A stretch of 6,564 nt of DNA from Candidatus Dormiibacterota bacterium (lineage in GTDB: Bacteria > Chloroflexota > Dormibacteria > UBA8260 > Bog-877). The position numbers were made by a program, and so were the translations under genes. Positions 1-4,803 of this stretch are shown piece after piece. The stretch's first letter is position 1, and each line of letters opens with the position of its first letter. The notes under the pieces are model-generated. The model made no database searches. It was given only the letters and a program-made list of their open reading frames with translations, and was not told the origin of the DNA. Location of the stretch: positions 1 through 6,564 of the forward strand of contig PLTL01000181.1 in the NCBI GenBank assembly GCA_003164475.1, in the 5' to 3' direction.

Positions 1-352
1 CCTCCCGGATGCAGGTGCCCTGGACATAGTCGTGGGAGACGCACTCCACCGGGGCCACCTCCCCCTCCACCACCTGGACCACGTCGAGTACCGACATCGA
101 ATCGGGGTCTCGGGTGAGGCGGTAGCCGCCCCGGACGCCGCGGGTGGAGTCGACGAGGCCGCCCCGTCGGAGCTGGGCGGCCAGCTGCTCGAGGTAGGAG
201 AGGGGCAGGTGCTCGGTGCGGGAGACCTCGGCGAGGCTCATCGGCCCCTTCCCGTAGGCCCGCGCGAACTCGATCATCATCCGCAGGCCGTAGTGAGCCT
301 TGGAGCTCACCCGCATGCTGAACGACGCCGCATTCGAAATCCCGACCGTCAT
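1..352 (-). CDS. Rrf2/IscR-family transcriptional regulator (partial, C-terminus beyond left edge)
   Basis: Rrf2 proteins are winged-helix DNA-binding regulators, many of which sense iron-sulfur status, nitric oxide or redox through a [Fe-S] cluster held by three Cys. Counting from the internal Met at 316, the N-terminus MRVSSKAHYGLRMMIEFA matches the usual family start. It is followed by the helix-turn-helix (about residues 26-50, with LPLSYLEQLAAQLRRGGLV) and the wing (STRGVRGGYRL, about 57-67). Cys92 and Cys102 lie in the expected cluster-binding loop, and a third Cys would fall beyond the edge. I chose the in-frame ATG at 352 because a -10-like TACAAT ends 7 nt before it, which suggests a leaderless mRNA. 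The ATG at 316 gives the normal family length but has no Shine-Dalgarno sequence, so the 12-residue extension is uncertain. Family assignment is firm; the signal sensed and the targets are unknown. The minus-strand cysteine desulfurase across the sugar block supports a role in Fe-S or sulfur homeostasis (inference). Confidence 0.88.
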   Translation of the reverse strand, partial: MTVGISNAASFSMRVSSKAHYGLRMMIEFARAYGKGPMSLAEVSRTEHLPLSYLEQLAAQLRRGGLVDSTRGVRGGYRLTRDPDSMSVLDVVQVVEGEVAPVECVSHDYVQGTCIRE

Positions 353-362
353 ACCGGGAATT
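337..362. promoter_or_regulatory. Imperfect inverted repeat over the Rrf2 start, possible operator
   Basis: The half-sites AAATCCCG (337-344) and CGGGAATT (355-362) are inverted repeats matching at 7 of 8 positions, with a 10-bp spacer. The repeat covers the proposed start codon and touches the -10 box, where a bound dimer would block transcription. Many Rrf2 proteins repress their own genes, so autoregulation is a reasonable inference, but the repeat does not clearly match a published Rrf2-family operator that I know. Confidence 0.35.
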
Positions 363-365
363 GTA
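360..365 (-). promoter_or_regulatory. Candidate -10 box of the Rrf2 gene (leaderless start)
   Basis: On the minus strand TACAAT is followed by 7 nt and then the ATG at 352, so transcription could begin at or next to the start codon. TANNNT is the usual actinobacterial -10 form. No good -35 hexamer is seen at 16-18 bp; that position is occupied by the GC-rich palindrome at 373-390. The assignment rests on sequence alone. Confidence 0.5.
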
Positions 366-372
366 GCCGGTG

Positions 373-390
373 GGGGCGGTCAGCCGCCCC
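373..390. repeat. Perfect 7-bp GC-rich palindrome upstream of the Rrf2 gene
   Basis: GGGGCGG (373-379) and CCGCCCC (384-390) pair perfectly around a 4-nt TCAG loop. The element sits 7 bp upstream of the proposed -10 box and covers the -35 position, so it could be an operator for an activator or repressor. No T-run follows on either strand, which argues against an intrinsic terminator. The remaining stretch to about 500 holds no gene I can recognise. Confidence 0.4.
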
Positions 391-500
391 GGGGACGGGA
401 TCATGCCTGGCGAACGCCCAGCAGTCGCGGCCGGCGCGGGCGCTGCGGGAAGCAGGGTAGCTTCCATCCATGGCAGTACCAGAAGTGGTAATCCCAGATC

Positions 501-782
501 GTGAAGCCTCCCCCCTCGAGCTTCGTCGGCTGGGCGGCCGCGCTCAACCTGCTTGCCGAAACGGCGAGTCCCCAGGCGCCCTCCGTCGTCGTCCTGGACG
601 AACTGCCGTATCTCCTCGAAAGCGAGCCGGGGTTCGAGGCAGTGCTCCAGGAGGTCTGGGACCGGCGGATGGAGAGCCGCCCGGTCCTGCTCATCCTGAT
701 CGGCCCCGATCTGCGGATAATGAAGGCCCTCGCTTTCGAAAGCCTGAATTGCCCCGCCGAGATTGGGTTCTATCGCAAATGA
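501..782 (+). pseudogene. Fragment of archaeal-type AAA ATPase (ATPase/DUF234-like)
   Basis: The reading frame from GTG 501 encodes 93 residues. Residues about 8-75 read like the middle of the archaeal-type ATPase family: a helix (GWAAALNLLAE), a Walker B-like strand and following segment VVVLDELPYLLES, then the family-typical VWDRRMESRPVLLILIGPDL. The P-loop (Walker A) that should precede this, and the whole sensor and C-terminal half, are absent; intact members are several hundred residues long. Similarity fades at about residue 76, near a perfect palindrome at 732-743. The last residues do not look like the family and end at TGA 780-782, overlapping the next start by four bases (ATGA). It is a non-functional remnant. 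The family was judged by motif recognition, not a search. Confidence 0.6.
732..743. repeat. Perfect 12-bp palindrome at the end of ATPase similarity
   Basis: GCTTTCGAAAGC is a perfect palindrome without a spacer. It lies where the ATPase-like reading frame stops resembling its family, so it may mark a deletion or recombination junction. It could equally be chance. Confidence 0.3.
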
Positions 783-1176
783 GTGACCCCTTGGTCATGG
801 TCCCTAGCCGACACCGACCAGAGAATGTTCGCGCCTCTGCCAAGCGTGGCGCGACACGGGTGCCACGGCTGATCTCATCTTCGGCTTTGATGATGACGAT
901 CCGCACGGTGGCGAAACTGTCGCGGGATTTGCCCATGGTAACGACGTCGCCATCGGCATCTTGGATGCGCCGATCGACACGAGCTTCGCGCTGTACCGCC
1001 CCAACCCCCCCTTCGCCATCGGGCCGGCGCTGCGCAGCGGCAAGCCCTACGTGGCTAGGCACATGAGCTGGTACGCGGACACGCTGCACCGCACCGAGGA
1101 GGAACGGTACTACGTGGCCCATGCTTCCGGCTCGTCAACTTGGGCGGCTTATCTGAAGGAGCGCGGCCATGCCTGA
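779..1176 (+). pseudogene. Frameshifted glycosyltransferase-like gene
   Basis: ATG 779 opens a frame reading MSDPLVMVPSRHRPENVRAS, a clear parallel to CPSRGRPENLRRLVAS in the intact gene downstream. After base 843 sense continues only in another frame, from 844: AWRDTGATADLIFGFDDDDP, again parallel to the downstream YLDTDDP region. One base therefore appears to be missing at about 843-844. The second frame runs to TGA 1174-1176 and contains YVARHMSWYADT and a TEEERYY segment. The joined product would be about 132 residues, roughly half the neighbour's length, and lacks the central CADD-type motif and the C-terminal HMHP motif. It may thus also carry an internal deletion or be a chimera. No slippery heptamer suggests programmed frameshifting. 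The 8-nt overlap with the next gene indicates former operon membership. A sequencing or assembly error at 843 is the main alternative. Confidence 0.55.
1156..1161 (+). promoter_or_regulatory. Ribosome binding site of the intact glycosyltransferase
   Basis: AAGGAG lies 7 nt before ATG 1169, inside the end of the preceding broken gene. It decides the start at 1169 over the internal ATG at 1283, which would give MVISLLCPSRG but has no comparable site. Confidence 0.7.
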
Positions 1177-1972
1177 CCTCTCGGAATTGGCGAGCAAGTA
1201 CGCCAAGTACCGACAAAGGCCCCGTAGAAGATTCGGCGAATGGCTCTTGGGTGGGGCACAACACAGGCGGGAAGCCCGACAGATGGTGATCTCTCTCCTC
1301 TGCCCCTCCCGCGGACGCCCCGAGAACCTTCGAAGACTCGTCGCGAGTATCGAGCATACAGCCTCCCGATCGGACCAGTTGGAGATGATCGCCTACTTGG
1401 ACACGGACGACCCGTCGTGCTGGGAATCCGCCCAAATCCTCGTGAAGGGTCTAAAGAGGACCACGGTGATCTTCGGCCCCCGGATTGTCATGGCCGAGTG
1501 CTGGAACAGGTGCTTTGCCATATCGTCGGGATCGATTCTCTTTCAGTGTGCGGACGACATTGTATTCCGGACCCCGGATTGGGATGAAGCGATCAAGCGG
1601 CAGTTTGACGACTGCCCTGACCAGATTCTTTTCGTCCACGGCCGCGACGGGCATCAGGACGGACGATTGGGAACCCACGGTGCTGTGAGTCGTAGATGGG
1701 CCGAAGCGCTCGGGTACTTCGTCCCGCCTTACTTCTCATGTGATTGGACCGATACGTGGCTGAACGAGGTTGCGGACTCTTTAGGTCGGAGGCGATATCT
1801 CCCCGAGATCTTTATCGAGCACATGCATCCTGATGCCGGGAAGGCGGAGATGGACCAGACCCACTTGGACCGAATGGCGCGGGGAGCAAGGGACAATGTC
1901 AATCAGCTCTACAAAGACAAGTTGCCCGAACGGCAGAGGGACGCGGAGATTCTCCGGGCGCTGATGTCATGA
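1169..1972 (+). CDS. GT-A type glycosyltransferase-like protein (GT2-like)
   Basis: The 267-residue product resembles small cytoplasmic GT-A fold glycosyltransferases that transfer a sugar from a nucleotide donor to a surface glycan. A charged N-terminal tail (1-38) precedes the first nucleotide-binding strand and loop (VISLLCPSRGRPENL, 40-54). YLDTDDP (76-82) follows, then a DXD-like metal and donor site QCADD (126-130, Asp129 and Asp130). CDWTDTWLNEVAD (191-203) may hold the acceptor or base region, and IEHMHPDAGKAEMD (216-229) is a C-terminal motif I associate with this group. There is no signal peptide or membrane segment. It overlaps the broken paralogue by 8 nt and the epimerase by ATGA, so it is probably translated from one message with them. 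A/T is commoner at third positions than in the minus-strand genes, suggesting different ancestry. Donor and acceptor cannot be read from the sequence. Confidence 0.75.
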   Translation: MPDLSELASKYAKYRQRPRRRFGEWLLGGAQHRREARQMVISLLCPSRGRPENLRRLVASIEHTASRSDQLEMIAYLDTDDPSCWESAQILVKGLKRTTVIFGPRIVMAECWNRCFAISSGSILFQCADDIVFRTPDWDEAIKRQFDDCPDQILFVHGRDGHQDGRLGTHGAVSRRWAEALGYFVPPYFSCDWTDTWLNEVADSLGRRRYLPEIFIEHMHPDAGKAEMDQTHLDRMARGARDNVNQLYKDKLPERQRDAEILRALMS

Positions 1973-2916
1973 AGAGGGTTCTGATCACCGGGATCTCTGG
2001 ATTTATCGGACAGGCCCTCGCGAAGCGATTCGCGGACGGTTTTGAGGTCCACGGGGTATACGAATCCCCGAAGTCGAAGGCTAAGAACCCCGAGATCGCG
2101 TTAGGTCACAAATACCTCGCAGACCTCACCGATCATGCTGCGATCGAGGGATTGATCCAAGACCTCCAGCCCCACGTCGTGATCCACCTGGCCGCCAAGA
2201 GCGAGGTGGCGCTCTCCTTTGACAACTACCTCCAAGTATCGGAGGTGAACTACGTCGGGACGGTTAACCTGGCCGAAGCCAATCGGAAGCGCAACCCCCA
2301 ACTGGAGCTGTTCTGCATGGCCTCCACGATGGAGACCTACGGGCACCACGATCGAAAGGATGGCCCGTTCACCGAGGACACGCCCCAGTATCCGATGGCC
2401 CCCTATGCCGTTGCTAAGTTGGCCTGCGAGAAGTACCTCAGGTACATGGAGTACGCCTACGGCTTCCCGTCGGTCATTCTGAGACAGACCAATGCGTACG
2501 GACGGACAGACAACGCTTTCTTTATCGTCGAGCGGATCATCTCCCAGATGCTCGAATCTAACGTTTGCAGGCTCGGCAACCCCGATCCCTATCGCAATTT
2601 CCTCTTCATCAACGATCTAGTCGACCTCTACGAGTTGTTGCTGGCAGAGCCGACCAAAGTACGCGGCCAGACTTTCGTCACCGGGCCGCCGAACGCGGTA
2701 CAGATTCGAGACTTGGCGGTTCTCATCCAAGAGAAACTGGACTGGGGCGGGGAGATCGAATGGCACACCCAACCTCCCAGGCCGGGGGAGATCTACTACC
2801 TGGAGTCGGATGGGTTGAAGCTTGAGCAACATCTTGGCTGGAAGGCGAAGACCAGCATATCCGAGGGGCTTGATCGAACGATCGAAGTCTGGAGGACTCG
2901 GCCATCCGCGTCGTAG
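1969..2916 (+). CDS. NAD(P)-dependent sugar-nucleotide epimerase/dehydratase (extended SDR)
   Basis: The 315-residue product is a full-length extended short-chain dehydrogenase. The N-terminal Rossmann motif is TGISGFIG (7-14, GxxGxxG), with DL at 52-53 and HLAAKSEV (73-80) as further NAD(P)-binding segments. The catalytic region reads ASTMETYG (118-125) and YAVAK (146-150, Tyr146 and Lys150). Thr120 and Glu122 are placed as in GDP-mannose and dTDP-glucose 4,6-dehydratases, so 4,6-dehydration or a related 4-keto chemistry is possible; plain 4-epimerisation or 4-reduction is not excluded. The C-terminal substrate domain contains NPDPYRNFLFINDLVDLY (204-221) and RPGEIYYLESD (271-281). The start overlaps the glycosyltransferase stop (ATGA, 1969-1972) with no strong Shine-Dalgarno of its own, which implies translational coupling. 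It probably supplies the sugar nucleotide used by the neighbouring transferase. The exact substrate is unknown. Confidence 0.85.
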   Translation: MKRVLITGISGFIGQALAKRFADGFEVHGVYESPKSKAKNPEIALGHKYLADLTDHAAIEGLIQDLQPHVVIHLAAKSEVALSFDNYLQVSEVNYVGTVNLAEANRKRNPQLELFCMASTMETYGHHDRKDGPFTEDTPQYPMAPYAVAKLACEKYLRYMEYAYGFPSVILRQTNAYGRTDNAFFIVERIISQMLESNVCRLGNPDPYRNFLFINDLVDLYELLLAEPTKVRGQTFVTGPPNAVQIRDLAVLIQEKLDWGGEIEWHTQPPRPGEIYYLESDGLKLEQHLGWKAKTSISEGLDRTIEVWRTRPSAS

Positions 2917-2950
2917 TCTCGTTCACCCATAGGCCAGAGTTCCAGTTCGT

Positions 2951-3241
2951 GACTTGGACATTCTGATCTGCACCGTCGAGCGGCGAAGGGAAAGTCTGAC
3001 CCGTCTTCTGGAGGCACTGGCTCCCTAGATCGTCCCCGGCGTCGGGGTGCGGATCTACCGCGACAACTTGGAGCATGACTACAGCGAGGCGTGCAATGCC
3101 CTGGTTGCGGCAGCCGAGGCCGAGTACGTCTCCTCCTTGGCGACCGCTCTGACATGGCTACGCGAAGTTTGGTGCCGAAATTGCACACGCGTGTCGGTCG
3201 GGGCTTGGTCGAGTCGCCCGCGTGAGCAACGGCATACTTGA
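2951..3241 (+). pseudogene. Third glycosyltransferase-like gene, broken by a stop and a probable frameshift
   Basis: From 2951 the frame reads DLDILICTVERRRESLTRLL, stops at TAG 3026-3028 after EALAP, and resumes in the same frame with IVPGVGVRIYRDNLEHDY, then SEACNALVAAAEAEYVS. This fits a small GT2-like family whose N-terminus reads LDILICT, then R/K-rich helix, then YRDN, then YVSF-DDDD. The TAG sits where Gln would suit (CAG to TAG, one transition). After YVS (3125-3133) the expected Asp cluster is missing in this frame. A neighbouring frame gives GDRSDM (3139-3156) then LVPKLHTRVGRG, compatible with a frameshift followed by decay. The original frame ends at TGA 3239-3241. No in-frame start or Shine-Dalgarno is intact; a GGAGG at 2891-2895 may be its old ribosome site. 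The C-terminal half is not recognisable. Confidence 0.6.
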
Positions 3242-3504
3242 CACGTGCCAACAGCATCGAGGTCGACTGGTCGGGATTCGGGAGCAGCGCTTGCAGCGTC
3301 GGCTTCGTGGGGACGGTGAAGCTGCACCCGCACATGCCGGTCGCGACTCTGACGTCCGCGGCCTCGTGTGCCCAGCTCAGGCCGTCCCGGGGATCCACTC
3401 CGGCGCCCGTCATGTGGCCTTGTCCCGAGCGAGGGTCGCGCATGGAGGTCTGAAGGTCGTGCTCGGCCCCGACGAGCTGCTGGCCGCCGGGCCCGCCTGA
3501 GCCG
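3242..3504. other. Gene-free stretch between convergent units, probable gene debris
   Basis: This stretch separates the plus-strand sugar genes from the 3' end of the minus-strand cysteine desulfurase. The open frames crossing it have no Shine-Dalgarno, no recognisable motif and compositions typical of GC-rich shadow frames. I see no convincing terminator, RNA gene or direct repeat. It may be the decayed 3' half of the glycosyltransferase pseudogene plus the desulfurase trailer. Confidence 0.4.
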
Positions 3505-4740
3505 TCAGGGTCGGACAGTCCGACGTCGTCCGCCATCGCGTACTCGGGCCGCCGCCGCCTGGACCCGCTCCGCGGCCGCTTCGACCAGAGCGCGGGTGGA
3601 GGAGCGACCGAGGCTCAGCCGTAGCGCGCAGCCCGCCAGCTCCCCGAACGCCATGGCCTCGAGGACGTGGGAGGGGATCGGAGCTCCGCTGGAGCAGGCG
3701 CTTCCCGCCGAGGCGCACACGCCCAGCTCGTCGAGGACGGCGAGCAGGAGGTCGCTGCGGCACCCCGGGACCACGAAGCTGCAGTGGCCGGGGAGCCGTT
3801 CGGAGCGAGAGCCCGTAGTTTCGATGCCGGCAACGGACTCGGTCAGCAGGTCGGTGAGCCACCCGGCCAGCCTGGACATCTCGGTCGCGTCCGCCTCGCG
3901 CCTCCGCTCCGCCAGCTCTGCCGCGACCCCGAAGCCGACGATGCCGGCGACGTTCTCGGTCCCGCTTCGGCGACCCCGTTCCTGGCCCCCGCCTGTGACC
4001 TGCGCCTCCGGGAAGACGCCGTGCCGGGCCACCAGCGCGCCTACCCCCTGGGGCCCGTAGGCCTTGTGGGCGCTGAGGGTCAGCAGATCCACCCCGAGCG
4101 CGTCGAGACCCAGCGGGAGCCGCCCCAGCGCCTGGACGGCGTCGGTGTGGACCAGGACCCCGGGCCTGCTGGCGCGCGCGGCGGCGGCGATCCCAGGGAC
4201 GTCCTGCACCGTGCCCACCTCGTTGTTGGCGAGCATCACCGAGACCAGGACCGTGTCGGGCCGGACGGCGGCGCCCACCTTCGCCGGATCGACCCGGCCC
4301 GAGTGGTCACACGCGACGACGGTCAGCTCGGCGCGTGCCGCCGCCGCTAGCCCCCGGGCGGTGGTGAGAACGGCCTCGTGCTCTACTGCGCTGACCACCA
4401 GATGGTGGCCGCGCTCCGGGCCCCAGCGCTCCAGCACGCCTCGCAAGGCGAGGTTGTCGGCCTCGGTACCCCCCGAGGTGAAGATCACCTCCCGGGACGC
4501 GCAGCCGGCGGCGGCGGCCACTTGGTCACGCGCCGCGTCGACCGCGGCGCGGGCGCGGCGGCCGAGCTCGTGGAAGGAGGAGGGGTTGCCGAAGCGCTCG
4601 CCCAGCCAGGGCAGCACGGATGCTCGCACCGCGGGATCGAGCGGGGTGGTGGCGGCGTGATCCAGGTAGATGGGCTGCGCCGGCTCTGGGTGTTCCGCGA
4701 AGCCGGGGTCCAGGGTGCGGGTAGGGTGCCTATGCTCCAC
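3505..4740 (-). CDS. Cysteine desulfurase (IscS/NifS-like, class V aminotransferase fold)
   Basis: This PLP enzyme converts L-cysteine to alanine and leaves a persulfide on a catalytic Cys for Fe-S cluster assembly or tRNA thiolation. The 411-residue product is complete. YLDHAATTPLDP is at 25-36; FTSGGTEADN (87-96) is the cofactor phosphate loop; EHEAV (120-124) supplies His121, which stacks on PLP. ANNEVGTVQ (171-179), HTDAVQ (198-203, with Asp200) and SAHK (223-226, PLP-binding Lys226) follow, then RSGTEN (258-263). The mobile loop SAGSACSSG (344-352) carries catalytic Cys349. The N-terminus is about 22 residues longer than usual, where MIYLDHAATTP is typical. No closer start exists, and GTG 4740 has TAGACT 8 nt upstream, indicating a leaderless mRNA. 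In actinobacteria the thiouridylase gene mnmA often follows; here only the decayed end of the sugar block does. Function is secure at family level; IscS-like versus other class I NifS-like roles is not resolved. Confidence 0.93.
   Translation of the reverse strand: MEHRHPTRTLDPGFAEHPEPAQPIYLDHAATTPLDPAVRASVLPWLGERFGNPSSFHELGRRARAAVDAARDQVAAAAGCASREVIFTSGGTEADNLALRGVLERWGPERGHHLVVSAVEHEAVLTTARGLAAAARAELTVVACDHSGRVDPAKVGAAVRPDTVLVSVMLANNEVGTVQDVPGIAAAARASRPGVLVHTDAVQALGRLPLGLDALGVDLLTLSAHKAYGPQGVGALVARHGVFPEAQVTGGGQERGRRSGTENVAGIVGFGVAAELAERRREADATEMSRLAGWLTDLLTESVAGIETTGSRSERLPGHCSFVVPGCRSDLLLAVLDELGVCASAGSACSSGAPIPSHVLEAMAFGELAGCALRLSLGRSSTRALVEAAAERVQAAAARVRDGGRRRTVRP
3510..3524. repeat. Perfect inverted repeat inside the 3' end of the cysteine desulfurase
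   Basis: GTCGGAC (3510-3516) and GTCCGAC (3518-3524) pair perfectly around one base, within the last codons (RRTVRP). The 1-nt loop makes a stable RNA hairpin unlikely and there is no T-run, so I do not call a terminator. It may be a protein site or a compositional accident. Confidence 0.3.
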
Positions 4741-4748
4741 GTCGAGCC

Positions 4749-4754
4749 AGTCTA
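4749..4754 (-). promoter_or_regulatory. Candidate -10 box of the cysteine desulfurase (leaderless)
   Basis: On the minus strand TAGACT is followed by 8 nt (GGCTCGAC) and the GTG start at 4740. This places the transcription start at or within a base or two of the start codon. No Shine-Dalgarno is present between them. A TTGACC lies only 8 bp upstream, too close for a -35. The same hexamer, spacer length and flanking bases occur at 6382-6398. It may serve the desulfurase independently of the upstream membrane gene, whose stop lies 63 bp away. Confidence 0.55.
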
Positions 4755-4803
4755 GGAGGCCGGGTCAAGGCGCCCCACGCGGGTCGCGGGCACTGGGCCG
4801 CCC

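Noticed and set aside
32..460. 142-residue plus-strand frame opposite the Rrf2 gene
   Set aside because: The minus strand encodes an unmistakable Rrf2 helix-turn-helix; this frame is its shadow.
752..779. TTGCCC and TATCGC as a promoter for the 779 gene
   Set aside because: Both hexamers are weak and lie inside a readable upstream frame; the ATGA overlap suggests coupling to upstream translation instead.
501..1176. ATPase fragment plus neighbour as a new defence or mobile system
   Set aside because: The ATPase has no P-loop and the neighbour is a frameshifted sugar transferase. There is no nuclease, transposase, integrase or repeat array, so decay explains the region better.
3222..3500. Plus-strand frame that could be a small hypothetical gene
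   Set aside because: It has no Shine-Dalgarno and no recognisable motif, and two other open frames of similar length overlap it, as expected in GC-rich DNA.
3470..3524. Intrinsic terminator after the cysteine desulfurase
   Set aside because: The GC-rich inverted repeats here have no following T-run on the minus strand, and the best one lies inside the coding sequence.
2796..3536. 246-residue minus-strand frame across the gene-poor stretch
   Set aside because: It overlaps the 3' end of the epimerase and the glycosyltransferase remnant, has no ribosome site or motif, and is disordered in composition.
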